Assembly (NCBI RefSeq): GCF_021917145.1
Contig: NC_061081.1
Coordinates: 2,572,058 to 2,636,057, forward strand
DNA: 64,000 nucleotides
From: Hypomesus transpacificus
Lineage: Eukaryota; Chordata; Actinopteri; Osmeriformes; Osmeridae
Reading direction: 5' to 3'
The notes under the pieces: generated by a model
Told to the model about the DNA's origin: nothing
Seen by the model: the letters and a program-made list of their open reading frames with translations, nothing else
Databases searched by the model: none
Position numbers and translations under genes: made by a program
Shown: positions 34,459 to 50,600 of the stretch, piece after piece
How the letters are laid out: every line of letters starts with the position of its first letter
Numbering within the stretch: the first letter of the stretch is position 1

Positions 34459-36030
34459 ATGCAGACCAACCCAGTGCTGGTGGAGTCTGCCGTAGTCTTT
34501 TCCATGGTGCTGTGCGTCCACACGGCCCTGTGGAACCAGCACTCCTGGTGCTGTGTGGCCCTGGTCATCCAGGCCTTCTACGTCCAGCACAAGTGGGACC
34601 GCCTGCTCAAAAACGGCGGCGCCGTCTTCCAGTTCCGCCCGTCGGCCAACAGCGGCATCGTGCCGGCCTGCATGGTGATGCCCTTGCTGGGGCTGGTGCT
34701 GAAGGAGAGATGCGCCGCCTCGGGGAACGTCTACTTTGAGCGCTTCTGCATGGTGGTGACCGTCACGGGCATGATGCTGGCGCTCTTCCTGTCTCTGATC
34801 GCGCTGGGGATCACGCGGCCGGTGCCCACCAACACCTGCGTGATCGCGGGCGTGGCGAGCAGCGCCATCCTCTACACCACCAAGCAGACCCTGACGGTGT
34901 CCGAGGTCATCGAGGTGCTGGAGGTCCTGCTGATCTTCGTGTACCTCAGCCTGATCGTCCTGTACCTGCTGCCGCGCTGCTTCACGCCGGGCGAGGCCCT
35001 GCTCATCATGGGCGCCGTCAGCTTCATCATCAACCAGCTGATCAAGCGCTCGCTCAACCTGGCCGAGGCCAAGGGCGACCCGGTGAACTACTTCCTGCCC
35101 GTGGTGGTGGTGGGCTCGCTGCTGCTGGGGGTGTTCTTCGCCCTGCTCTTCTGCTTCATGGAGTCGGAGACCTGGGTGTCGTCTCTCTTCTTTCACATGA
35201 TGACGGCCGTGCTGGCCCTGGGGATCCTCATGCCCTGGCTGTCGCTGCTCATCCGCAGGCATCCCATAATGTGGCTGCTGGACTTTGTCACGTTCAACGA
35301 CAAGAGACTCTGCCTGCTGGCGTACTGGGCCTTCCTCGGGGTGGTGGCCACGTGCGTGGTGCTCCACCAGAACTACCAGCGCACTTCGGGCTCCAAGAAG
35401 CACCAGGCGTCCACCGTGGTGCGGAAGTATTTCCACCTCATAGTGGTGGCGACGTTCGTCCCCGGGCTGGTGTACGACCGGCAGCTGCTCCACGTGGCGT
35501 CCGTGGGCTGCCTGGGGGCCTTCCTCCTGCTGGAGTACGTGAGGTACTTCCGTATCCGTCCCCTCGGCCAACCCCTCAGGCAACTGCTCACCTTGTTTCT
35601 GGACGAGCGCGACTCCGGGCCCCTCATCCTCACTCACGTCTACCTGCTGGTGGGGATGTCCCTGCCCATCTGGCTGTTCCCGGGCCCCTGCTCCCCCAAG
35701 GGCGTCCTCCCCGGGGCCGGAGGCCTGGTGCCCTACGCTGGGGTGCTGGCGGTGGGCGTGGGGGATACGGTGGCGTCTGTGTTCGGCAGCACCATGGGGG
35801 AGATCCGCTGGCCCGGCACCAAGAAAACCATGGAGGGCACGGCCACCTCCGTGTTCGCCCAGATCATCGCCGTGGCGATGTTCCTCATCTTTGATGGGAC
35901 CATCAACCTGAACTCCAGCTACTCCTGGATTGTGGGCTCCATCACTCTGGTGGCCATGCTGGAGGCCTACACCTCCCAGATAGACAACCTGCTCCTTCCC
36001 CTCTACCTCTTCATCCTCCTCCTGCTCTGA
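34459..36030 (+). CDS. dolk: Dolichol kinase
   Basis: CTP-dependent phosphorylation of dolichol, the last step giving dolichyl phosphate, the lipid carrier for N-glycosylation, O- and C-mannosylation and GPI anchors; it acts in the ER membrane. A single uninterrupted coding exon gives 523 residues (human is about 538), very hydrophobic with a dozen or more membrane segments. The CTP-binding signature lies at about residues 431-460: [12 protein letters not shown], then [35 protein letters not shown] at about residues 314-333 and [12 protein letters not shown] at the C-terminus also match. The start at 34459 ([10 protein letters not shown]) aligns with the conserved N-terminus and follows a likely acceptor. 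An in-frame ATG at 34369 would add 30 Pro/Ser-rich residues encoded by the pyrimidine tract and is less likely. Single-exon coding is also the mammalian arrangement. Confidence 0.97.
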   Translation: MQTNPVLVESAVVFSMVLCVHTALWNQHSWCCVALVIQAFYVQHKWDRLLKNGGAVFQFRPSANSGIVPACMVMPLLGLVLKERCAASGNVYFERFCMVVTVTGMMLALFLSLIALGITRPVPTNTCVIAGVASSAILYTTKQTLTVSEVIEVLEVLLIFVYLSLIVLYLLPRCFTPGEALLIMGAVSFIINQLIKRSLNLAEAKGDPVNYFLPVVVVGSLLLGVFFALLFCFMESETWVSSLFFHMMTAVLALGILMPWLSLLIRRHPIMWLLDFVTFNDKRLCLLAYWAFLGVVATCVVLHQNYQRTSGSKKHQASTVVRKYFHLIVVATFVPGLVYDRQLLHVASVGCLGAFLLLEYVRYFRIRPLGQPLRQLLTLFLDERDSGPLILTHVYLLVGMSLPIWLFPGPCSPKGVLPGAGGLVPYAGVLAVGVGDTVASVFGSTMGEIRWPGTKKTMEGTATSVFAQIIAVAMFLIFDGTINLNSSYSWIVGSITLVAMLEAYTSQIDNLLLPLYLFILLLL

Positions 36031-37850
36031 CCTGGCCAATCAGAGCACACTCAGCCACACTGGTGGCCTATCGGAGGCCAGCAGGGGTGGGAAGGTGAGG
36101 GGTCAGAGTGGAAGTGGGACAAATCCCAATACAGGGAAGCAGCTGTAGTTCCAAGAGCAATGCAGGAGATCAGGACATCATTCAACATGGGGGGAGGGCC
36201 TATGTTGTGAAGAAGTGAAGGTACGATATCATTGGTATTAATGCTGCAAAGATAATCTTCACATTTACTTGACTGTGTGGAAGAAATCACCATGGCTGTC
36301 ACATGATAAGGCTTAACTATCTGAGATCTGATAACTGAGCTTTGGTCATCTTTAGCTTGCATAAATGAATGATGAGATGTAACTCATATGGTTGGCTGGT
36401 AGCCACTCCAATGTCCTCTACTGTTCTGCAGAGGTACTGTAAGCATGACGGTAGAACCGGTTGGATTCAAATACTAGCTAAGTTTCAATGTCTACACTTC
36501 CTTTTTGTTATATTTCCAGTATCCTGAGTAAGGATGCAGGAAGGGAGGGTGTGTGAGAGAGAGAAAGAGAAAAGGGATACAAACATGTGTTGTTTGCGTT
36601 GTACACAGCTATGTATTGTAGTGGAAGGTACCGACACGCTGAACCCCTTGGAACTAACCCCCCCTCTTGAAGCCCATAATCACAGGAGTTTCAGATGAAC
36701 AGACGCGGCTGAAGGATATGTTTCTATAATGTGTGTGATTTGTTTTGTTATTTAATATCTCTTTTTTTTGGCTTAGGGAAGAAGGCCTACAACTTGGTAC
36801 AGCCTTTTGAAGAACATGATCATTTAAGCAAGCTTGTTGAGTCAGATGGAAGTAATATATTGTATTTTGCCTTTTCTTGTTGTGGCAATATATTAAAGAC
36901 TGACTGCTGGACTTGTATTCGCCTTAAAGATGTATATTTTGTATTAGTCATTACCTAGTACTGTGGATAGTGTAGGATAGGACAGCTGAAAGCATGGTCG
37001 GTTTTCAGAAGATGATCTCTGTGGGCGGGTCCAGACTTCTGTAAGACAATACTCTTAAGCATGACTTTATAATGTGAAATCCTTAACTGTAACTTGTATA
37101 CAAAAAATACCCTACAGTATATTTTTTGTTGAACTGAAATCTTTTTAGGTCGACTCTTTGGTCATTGTGACCTCTCATTAATGACATACATTTTCTTGAT
37201 TCTTATGCTTACTTATTTGTATATGAAAAGAATAAACGGGGCTCCCGATTGGTTTTGAATTGGATTTTGACACAATAATAGGTCCATTTTCCCTGTGTTT
37301 TAGGCTTTAATGTAAAACGTATTTATCATTACCACATTAACTAAAATAACTTGACTAGGCTAATACTGAAATTAGCACTCACATTAAATGCACTCACATT
37401 AAATGTAACACTTTGAACTAACCACTCCTCCATCATTGTAGTCATGGCAATACATTGGATTTGGAATCTCAAGCCCTCCCCCAGTTTGCAGTGCATTCCT
37501 GAGAATGTTTAAAACGATGTATGTTGTCACAACTTTTCAATGTTTATTATCAGCATGGAACCAATACATTATTTGATTTCTGTAATTAATTTAAGTGGTA
37601 CTTTTTCCAATACAAACTGCTAATTTATGATATTTTGTTCAAAGTATGATTTTTTTGGGCCATATGTTTTTATCACTGCTCTTGACTGTCTGGAAACACT
37701 GGTATTGCATGGTAGATAAGCATCAATAAAGGCCTCTTCTGTTACCTCCTCTGTCCTCCTTCTCTCCTCTGAGTCTCAGGACACACTGTGGAAGGAGCAA
37801 CTATCATCTGACAACACAGGTTATGTAGGACAGACATTCAACTCTGTTAT

Positions 37851-37852
<2 letters not shown>

Positions 37853-37903
<51 letters not shown>

Positions 37904-37970
37904 TATATATATATATATAGATATATCTATATATATATAGATATATATATATATAGATAGATACATATAT
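37853..37970. repeat. (TA)n microsatellite
   Basis: About 118 bases of TA repeats with scattered G and C interruptions (GATATATC, ATAGATAG). It lies between the convergent ends of dolk and phyhd1 and abuts a perfect palindrome. Confidence 0.95.
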
Positions 37971-37972
37971 GT

Positions 37973-38008
37973 GTGAATGTTTGGAGATTATAATCTCCAA
38001 ACATTCAC
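37973..38008. repeat. Perfect 36-bp palindrome
   Basis: The 18-base arm GTGAATGTTTGGAGATTA is followed without spacer by its exact inverted complement. It starts two bases after the (TA)n tract. Single-stranded it would fold into a hairpin with no unpaired loop bases beyond those forced by geometry. No mobile-element family was recognised. Confidence 0.95.
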
Positions 38009-38623
38009 TCATGCGACCCTTTAATCTAATTCAACTTGAATATATACAGTTATGTCTTTACACAGGCATACAGAGGGAGAACCTGTGTGACTGAGTTCAT
38101 AATTAATGAGATAACCCACATGGCTAGAATGTCGTCATTCCTTTCTGTCTGCACTATTGAAACCCAGGGATTTAGTAATACTTTTCCAATTCAAGTATTT
38201 CTCACATCAAGTCTTTTTTTGCTCTGAGTATATCATCTAGACACCAAGAATGCCAAAAACAACTTTATCGGACAAAAGTATTTTGCATTTATTTAAAAAT
38301 ATTTTCTAAAGTAAAAGATCTGATCCAATCATGAAATGTCACACCATGGATTGTACTTTACATTTTGGTCCATTGCTCCTGTTGAATATAATCTCTGAAG
38401 ATTGTGACCCCTCAGCCAAAACCATCTCCTGCTCTATGCTCTGCTTAGTATTTAGCATTACATAACTTGGATTACATTTATGGTCAAAAGGCCTACAAAT
38501 ATAACTACTATCTGCTGGTAGAAGAATATTGCTTTGTCATGGTCCTGTTCAGTTCCAGGGAGACTCAGACGTCCTCTGTTTCTCTCTCCCTCCCGCCGCC
38601 TGTCCTTCTGTGTGCACGGTCGT

Positions 38624-41603
<2,980 letters not shown>

Positions 41604-42022
41604 GCTTATAGTAGTTGGTTTTAATAGAGAAGCTGTAGTCATCCGGGTCTGAAAAACAGTGTGAAGAAGAGAGCGGTCTAACTCGATTAAACTGTAACCA
41701 TGGTGAAGCAATAATAGGATTTTGGACTTTAACTCTTTCGTTACCTTTGCGTGGTAACGACGTGGCTGTCTTTTACATTGGTGGTGAATTTGTTTTGTCG
41801 AATCATTGCCCCAACTCCAACTTGACAATGTTTAAGTCCAAGAACCTTTTCCATGGACCATGCCATGAACTCTCCTGACCTCCGTCCGTACCCTTTATTG
41901 ACCTTTTCTAGCTTAGTTTTGCATTGTGCACTGTTCTGCAAAGACTTTGATGGACTTATCTGAAAGAACTCAATGTGACGAGACAAGCGCAGATACAAAG
42001 AAAGACAGTATGGTGTTAATGT
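41604..42022 (-). promoter_or_regulatory. phyhd1 upstream region, abutting the lrrc8a 3' end
   Basis: About 420 bases separate the phyhd1 start codon from the minus-strand polyadenylation signals assigned to lrrc8a. Both genes run on the minus strand, so the phyhd1 promoter and 5' leader must lie here or overlap the end of the lrrc8a transcript. No TATA box or other strong motif was picked out. Confidence 0.4.
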
Positions 42023-44654
42023 TTTATTTTATTGACATTGTTTATTTTAGAATAGTACAAAAAGTAGTAGCACTAAAATGCCCATTGGGCTTTGATAGTC
42101 TTTGTTACAGGGCTCGGGCTTCCATTCAGCCTGCTATCACCCATTTTGGCAAAGGAAAAAAAGTCATTCATAGGCATCAGTGATGAAAATACATATGATT
42201 TGTCCATTGACTCAAAAACAGCTCACATATCTTCTCGTCACATTTGTGACATGAAACAGACAGTGGGTGGGAAAGCATACAATGCAGTATCCGAGTCAGC
42301 CATATAGCATTTCAATCAGCACATATCAAGAGGATTGAGAACCAAAAATAATGTACCAAGAATCACTGTCACAAACTAATGGCCTACATACACACACATC
42401 CTCAAGGGGCTTCACAGCCATACTGTGTTAGTGTTAGACAGAAGACTGCACTCAAATCTGTTCATTTAGTTTAATGCCCATAAGACAATAAATATATTGT
42501 CTGTCACTTATAAAACTAAATAAACAGCAGCTGTTACATGGACTGGCCATGTGAAGTTAAAGGATGGTCACAAAGGGGTGGCCACAAAACCTGACTGGTT
42601 CATTTTTTCATCTGACAACGATACGTGTCTGTTACACCGTCTCCACCAGGGGGTGCTCCACCCATGCTAGTCTCATAGCAGCTATCTAAGTCGGCCTTTC
42701 TCTCGGCAGGTTTGAGGGGTTGATTAGATGCGTGGGTCGTAATGATCATGGAATGGCCTATACTTAAAGTGCTGGCACAGTGCTGTACAGAGCATTTTTC
42801 TGTGGTGGGCAAAGAAACATGCAAGCTTTTTTCTCTGGGACACACGCACACTTTCCTGTTCCCCAACCTTACCCAGGAATAACATTTGGCCTCTTTTTAC
42901 ATGCTTACTATGTTATGTTTTCCATAGTGACTGGCTGGAATGGTTTGTGCTTGTGTGGGTTAATGGGACTTTTAGGCAAAGAAAGCAGTTTTCTGTCTCG
43001 TGACACAACAGGAAGTCATACATCATGGAGGGAGAAACACAGACTGTGTTAAAGGTCAAGGAAAGCAAAGGGCTACTTCATGGAGACAAAGGAACTTTAG
43101 TAGGATTGTTTCCCATATGAAATGCCCACATTCAATTCTAGCCAGCTATCTACTAGCTCCAAACCAGCAGGCCTCTTCAGTCCTGCCCTGAGTTGAGATC
43201 ATATGGCAATCTGTCAGCTTAGGTCGAGTAAGCAACATTATTAATCACCAGTACACAGACCAACCAGTAGGATCAGCTGCAGAGGGAGTTAAGACCTGCT
43301 TGGTCTTTGTCTTATTACTTTTTTAAAAAGGACTACGAGGAGTCTGGTAACATTTGATCACACTTGTCCATCAATACCTCGACCAGCGAGTTTGGGCTAC
43401 GCTTTGCCAGCCTCTTGCCCCTTTGCATTTTAACCTGGCCTTCACCAACTATGGACAGGAGCGTTCCAGGAGATTTTCCACTGGTAGAAGAGGGGAGAGG
43501 TTCAGGTGTATAAATAAAACATATGCGCACATGTACGATGTTTTGAGGGAGATTCCAATACAGACAAACCATGTAACTAACTGGTTATAAAGATGCAGTC
43601 ATCTCATCTTGTTTTATTCTTTATATCAAACATATATTTGATATATATTTTAAACAATGGATGAAATGTTGAGATAAATGCCCTGTAAAACCTGCAGCTA
43701 CTGTAACTATAACCGGGAAATGAACGAGCCTACGTTATACAAGCTGTACAAGTTTAGACAAATTAAGAGGGTCAGGAATTGACAGGATGTCTGTGATCAT
43801 CTTAGACAAGTTTATACATCCAGATGTAAGGCCATAGAAGTAAAACAGGTTGCTTTTCAGGAAATCCCTTTTGGTAAATCTCTTCTTGACAAAGCTATTC
43901 AACCAGTCATTACGTTTTAAGTCTTTGAATCTTGCTACTTAATACTCGAGCAGGGTATTGCATCCAACCTCGACCCAACTCTTCCAGAGTCTGTGAAGGG
44001 AGTGTGATTGTTATGTTATTTGTAGACATTGGTAAAGTTCTGCTACTCCCTAAGATCCTGTAACTACCCTCCCTCCTACACATCAGAGTGCTGGTTTAAC
44101 ATCCTGTTTACTGATACGGAGGAAATCTAAACACCACTCTCTCGCCCTCTCATACGTTGGCTTGCTGGAATAACTTGGGTTGTAGCTGAAAAATCTATTT
44201 CTAAATTACTGTCTCCTGTATATGTCTTAGCCACCCAGGGGTGCTGTGTAGATTCACATGCAGGTCTTTGCACGTTGCTTCTTCTTCTGTTGTCTCTTTG
44301 TTCTGTACTGATATTCAGTACTGCAAAGTACCTTGATTCTCAAAGGTTTTTCAAACAGCAGTCTTTTGGTTTGCTCCTCCGGTTATTCATTGAAATGAAA
44401 AAAAACACCATATGAAGTGAGAGTGGCACATAGTTGGCAAGTGGAGATTAGTCAGTTAGAAACTATGATCCCGTAAGTCTAATCTTCAGTCAGGACAGCA
44501 GACCCCAAACCTTAATGACCTCCCTCTGTCTTCATGTTTGTCCCTCACTTTCTCTCTCCTTTCTTGTCTGACCTCCACTGCTGACCCTTGTCCTCCCTTC
44601 TCCTCCACTCCTCTTCCTCACGGGTGCCCCTCTTCCTCAAGCCTCTCCTCCTGC
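42023..44654 (-). other. lrrc8a 3' untranslated region
   Basis: About 2.6 kb without coding exons follows the lrrc8a stop. Two overlapping AATAAA signals on minus (TTTATT at 42023-42028 and 42028-42033) are the likely end. Mammalian LRRC8A also has a long 3' untranslated region. No mobile element was recognised within it. Confidence 0.6.
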
Positions 44655-47600
44655 TCAGACCTGATCAGCCTTGTCGGCCCTCCACAGCTGCTCCTTGACC
44701 TCCATGGGCAGGGTGTTGAACAGGTCCTCCTCCACCACCAGGCTGCTCTTCTTCAGCAGCCGGCACTCGCCCAGCTCCACGGGGAGGCACTCCAGACGGT
44801 TCCCCCGGAGCTCCAGCTGGGTCAGGCCCGTCAGCTCCCCGAAGCGGGACGGCAGGGTCTGCAGGCAGTTGCTCCCCAGGTTCAGGGTGCGGAGTTTCTT
44901 GCACTGGAACAGCTCCGGAGGAAGGGATTCAATCTGAGGGGCAGAGACGAGAACAGACAAGTAGAAGAAAGTCGAGTTCAAGTGAATTATGAGTTATGTT
45001 ACACAACACTGGATTCAAAGGAAAAACAGTACTTCCTCTTTTGTCATAAACAAAGTGTTGTACTCCATAGTGAGATCAATCATTTGATTTATTTTCTAAA
45101 TCATGACTGTTGCTAACAAACCTGTGGTGCTTTGGGTCCAGCAGTATCATAATAAAAAATAATGTTTTTCTATTGTTTAGAGGGGGTTGAAAGGTGTGTT
45201 TGGCATAGACTTTTTTGCTGACATAGTTGTGCACCACAGACTGGCAACAGCACATGGGGGGGGGGGATGGGAGGGTGGAACATACTGTTCCCACTATCTT
45301 TACCCAATCAGACAACAAACTTAGCTCCCTTAACCAATGATGGAGTAGCCAAAGATTCTGTCCAGAGGCAGAAAAGCCAATCAAAGGCTGGCGTTACACT
45401 CAAAGTTCAGTGTCATGTTTTAAACACGAACAGGAAACAGTCATATAAAACCAGATATGATACTACAAGGCCTTATCATAGAACTAGTTAACTACATCGA
45501 AATTGTACCATTCCATATCGAAGTATGAACAGTATAATGAACAGAAAGGACCATTGTTAAGACACAATAGCAAATTAAATAAAATGATTCAAGAAATTAA
45601 GCCAATTACAATTCCAAACAACTGGCTCAATAGAGAACCTTATATTAGACGTCGTCGTCGTCGTCGTCATCTGCCGCTTGTCCGGGGATCGGGTCGCGGG
45701 GGCAGCGACCTAAGCAGGGAGGCCCAGACTTCCCTCCCCCCGGCCACTTCCGCCAGCTCTTCCTGGGGGACCCCAAGGCGTTCCCAGGCCAGCTGAGAGA
45801 CATAGTCCCTCCAGCGTGTCCTGGGTCTTCCCCGGGGCCTCTTCCCAGTGGGACGTGCCCGGAACACCTCACCAGGGAGGCGTCCAGGAGGCATCCTAAT
45901 CAGATGCCCGAGCCACCTCAGCTGGCTCCTCTCGACGCGGAGGAGCAGCGGTTCTACTCTGAGCCCCTCCCGGATGACCGAGCTTCTCACCCTATCTCTA
46001 AGGGAGAGCCCGGACACCCTACGGAGAAAGCTCATTTCGGCCGCTTGTATTCGCGATCTCGTTCTTTCGGTCACTACCCATAGTTCGTGACCATAGGTGA
46101 GGGTAGGAACGTAGATCGACTGGTAAATAGAGAGCTTCGCCTTTCGACTCAGCTCCTTCTTCACCACGACGGACCGATGCAGAGCCCGCATCACTGCGGA
46201 CGCCGCACCGATCCGCCTGTCGACCTCGCGCTCCATTCTTCCCTCACTCGTGAACAAGACCCCGAGATACTTGAACTCCTCCGCTTGGTTCAGGATCTCC
46301 TCCCCGACCCGGAGATGGCACTCCACCCTTTTCCGGTCGATTACCATGGCCTCAGATTTGGAGGTGCTGATTCGCATCCCAGCCGCTTCACATTCGGTTG
46401 CGAACCGCTCCAGTGAGAGCTGAAGGTCACGGCCCGATGAAGCCAACAGGACCACATCATCCGCAAAAAGCAGCGACCCGATCCTGAGGTCACCAAACCG
46501 GACCCCCTCAACACCCTGGCTGCGCCTAGAAATTCTGTCCATATAGGTAATGAACAGAATCGGTGACATAGGGCAGCCCTGGCGGAGTCCAACCCTCACC
46601 GGAAACAAGTTCGACTTACTACCGGCAATGCGGACCAAACTCTGGCACCGGTCGTACAGGGACCGGACAGCCCCGATCAGGAAATCCGGTACCCCGTACT
46701 CTCGGAGCACCCCCCACATGAGCCCCCGAGGGACACGGTCGAACGCCTTTTCCAAATCCACAAAACATGTGTAGACTGGTTGGGCGAACTCCCATGTACC
46801 CTCCAGGACTCCGCGGAGGGTATAAAGCTGGTCCACTGTTCCACGGCCAGGACGAAAACCACATTGCTCCTCCTGAATCCGAGGTTCGACAATCCGACGG
46901 ACCCTCCTCTCCAGGACCCCTGAATAGACTTTCCCAGGGAGGCTGAGGAGTGTGATCCCCCTAAAGTTGGAGCACACCCTCCGGTCCCCCTTTTTAAAGA
47001 GGGGAACCACCACCCCGGTCTGCCAGTCCAGAGGCACTGTCCCCGATGTCCACGCGATGTTGCAGAGTCGCGTCAACCAAGACAGCCCTACAACATCCAG
47101 AGCCTTAAGGAACTCCGGGCGGACCTCATCCACCCCAGGGGCCCTGCCACCGCGGAGCTTTTCAACCACCTCGGCGACCTCAGCCCCAGAGATAGAAGGG
47201 CCCCCCCCGATGTCCCCAGACTCTGCCTCCACGTCGGAAAGCGTGTTGGTGGAATTAAGGAGGTCTTCGAAGTATTCCTTCCACCGATCCAGGACGTCCC
47301 CCGTCGAGGTCAGCAGCGCACCATCCCCACCGTATACAGTGTTGACAGAGCACTGCTTCCCCCTCCTGAGCCGCCGGATGGTGGTCCAGAACCTTTTTGA
47401 AGCCGTTCGGAAGTCATTCTCCATGGCCTCGCCGAACTCCTCCCATGCCCGGGTTTTTGCCTCCGCGACCGCCAAAGCCGCGTTCCGCTTGGCCTGCCGG
47501 TACACATCAGCTGCCTCTGGAGTCCTACCAGCCAATAAAGTCCGATAGGCCTCCTTCTTCAGCTTGACGGCATCCCTCACCTCCGGAGTCCACCACCGGG

Positions 47601-50600
47601 TCCGAGGGTTACCGCCGCGACATGCACCGACCGCCCTGCGGCCGCAGCTCCGGTCAGCCGCTTCAACAATGGAGGCCCGGAACATGGCCCATTCGGACTC
47701 AATGTCCCCGGCCCCCCCCGAGACATGATCGAAGCTCTCCCGGAGGTGGGAGTTGAAGCTCCTTCTGACAGAGGGTTCCGCCAGACGTTCCCAGCAGACC
47801 CTCACATTACGTTTGGGCCTGCCAGGCCTGACCGGCGTCCTCCCCCACCATCGAAGCCAACTCACCACCAGGTGGTGATCAGTTGACAGCTCCGCCCCTC
47901 TCCTCACCCGAGTGTCCAAGACATGCGGCCCCAAGTCCGATGACACGACTACAAAGTCGATGGCGAGCGCCTGGTGGCCGGGCCTTTTCCCATGGGGCCC
48001 GGTCGGGCATAGCCCGAAGAGACAACGTGGGACCCTCTTCCAGTGTATTAGACCATGCATTTTAAATCACATTATTCCACTTTTTTTACCGTTGCTTTCT
48101 ACAGATGGATCAAATGTGTCCAGCTAAAAGACTGTTTCTGGTTACGAGTCAATCTGAACACAGCGTTTACTGATGATTACACATCCCATTTGGGTTGCTA
48201 ATGTGCTACTGGCATAGTATAGGAGAGGGTTGCAGAAACCCAGAACACACCAAGGAGGCCTAGTAAACAAGGCTATTCTGGGACGCATACCGCTCTTCCA
48301 AAAGCCCAATTCTCAGTGTGGTGCCACACACAGGTACGCTGAAAAACAATATTAATAGCTTCTTTAACAGGAACCACATGACTGCACCCAAACACACGCA
48401 TGCACATTTAAAAAGTGGGCTGGGTCCAATTTAAAACACTATATTAATAGCTCTTTTGACTGGAGCCATATGATCCCAAACACACGTGCACACAAACAGC
48501 TAAAGGACGGTTGTATAACTTGATGGTTGGCAGGGTTGTGCATGTTTATGACTGGAAATCAAATTCCTTGATAAACTTGACGAGTCAGCTATATTCAGTG
48601 GTATAGATACAGCGCAAGTGATGCACACGTTACAGTACAGTTGGCGGGGTCAAAAACACGAGAGAGCGTGTCTTCTGACTGACTGGTCGAGAAGAATGCT
48701 TGGATCTGTCCCGAACAACCACGCAGAACCCTTGGTCCTCTAATCCTTGCATTTTCATGCTTCATAACATTTCCAGAATTCACATTTCAGCCAGTGAAGA
48801 ATTTCCTCAAGTCACATTTCAGCCAATGAGGAATGTCCTCAAGTCACATTTCAGCCAGTGAAGAATGTCCTCAAGTCCTCACCTATATTAGTTACCCCGT
48901 GGCCTTCTTACCAGACCTGGGGAATGATATGATGTAAGATGAACTCTTCCTGAGGTGTCATCTACAGGAGCCCCGCTCCCCCCGCCCCCAAGCCATCTGC
49001 TCAGCACAGTGGGTAGACAAGTGTGAAGGAGGAGTATTGAGATAGAGGTTTGCTATGTGCAAAGACTAAAGAGTTCATTCCAAACTTTCTATCTACCATA
49101 TGGCAAATTGGAATCCTGCAAGCTTACCGAGTCTGTTTCACTCCATGTGTCAGTCTGATTTGTATCGTATGGACAAGCATTTGGTTTAGTATTAGAGACT
49201 GGCCAATTGGAGTGCTTTGTTATGCTCTATGGTTGTTCTAACTATGTGATATAACTGTTGCTAAGCAAACCTTTGGTTTAAGTCATGTGATTTGTTGTTC
49301 TAATCGATGGATTGATTGAATTGTGGGTGATTTAATTTGGTCATTTATATCAGACCATTTGGTGTCAACCTGAGAGATTCCGTAGAGCAAATAAAGTGAA
49401 ACAAGGAGCGTAGGGATTTTTCTGGTTCAATAGGTAAGCCTAAAAAATCTATTGTATAAAGTATACTGAAATACTTTCCCTTGCTTTCTAAGTCAACCAA
49501 CAGTCTTGAGCTTTGCTGTGACAGAGTGATTGTGGTAGAAAACATTTGCCTGCTCCATCACTCCATGGAGACAGAAGCTCTTATGTAGAGCCAGAAGCGT
49601 GACAGGGACATTAGCGAAACAGTAACTCCTCTGTCTCCATCAAGGAATACATTAGTTTAACTGCACACACACACACCATTGTATCAGTCCACTATTCATA
49701 AAAAAATAATATGACTTTTCAATCAAGTACACAAATGACTTGTTAAAATAATACTTTTAACACATCTTCATGTAATGACTCCATCAAAGGTTCTTGGGAG
49801 GCCAAACCTCTGGCCCTTTAACTGGAATGAGTAAAGCACAAACCAGTCAGAAAGGCCCCCTTTTCATCCCATGGCTGCTCTCAAACCTGTCTCCATGCTA
49901 ATGATAAGCCCTACCCTCATGTTACCCACTACGACCTTTGAGCGTGCTCAGACATGAAAAAGTTGAAAGGAGGTGGAATAAAGGAAGAGAAATAAGTAGG
50001 AAGCAGAACAGTTAGGCCTAACAGACAAATACACACATCCCTGTTCTTGGGTTCTTACCCGGTTGGCGGTCACAGCAAAATACTGCAGGTTCTGTAGAAA
50101 GCCCACATCGGCATGGATGCTGGTCAGATTGTTGTGGCTGAGGTCCAGGAAGCGCAGTTTACGGCAGTAGAATAGCTGGCTAGGGATCTTCTCGATCTTA
50201 TTCCTGTTCAGATATAGCCTCTCCAGGTTGGTCAGCGTGCCAATCTGGATGGGGATATAGGCGATCTGGTTGTACCAGAGCTTAAGGCAGACCAGCCGGT
50301 GGAGGTGCTGGAAACTGATGATCTCCTCGATGGTCTTCAGATTGTTGTCCTTCAGGTCGATCTCCTGCAGGTTGTGGAGGCTGAAGATGGAGTGGGGGAT
50401 GCGTTCGAGGTCGCAGCGCATCAGCTCCAGCTCCGTCAGGTTCACCATCTTCTTCAGGCTGTTGAGGACCATCAGCTTGGTGCCCTCGTTGTTGATGGAC
50501 AGCTTCTGGAGGTGGACACCCACGTCGGTCACCACCTGGGGGAGCTTGGTGAGGTTGCTCTTCAGGCGGAGGACCTTGAGCCTCTTGAGCTCCCGTAGGC

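Larger units (their letters stand above)
36031..38623. other. Convergent dolk (+) and phyhd1 (-) 3' untranslated and intergenic DNA
   Basis: No coding exon seen. dolk polyadenylation candidates are AATAAA at 37231-37236 and 37735-37740, the latter followed by a T/C-rich downstream region. For phyhd1, AATAAA on minus reads as TTTATT at 38288-38293, about 330 bases past its stop. The two ends leave roughly 550 bases of non-transcribed spacer that contains the AT microsatellite and palindrome listed separately. Confidence 0.6.

Noticed and set aside
34240-36039. 599-codon minus-strand open frame rich in His, Gln and Asp
   Set aside because: It is exactly antisense to the dolk exon, a consequence of GC-rich third positions; the plus strand encodes a clear, conserved enzyme.
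45848-47548. Plus-strand open frames across the LINE
   Set aside because: All are antisense to the intact reverse transcriptase frame and match nothing recognisable.
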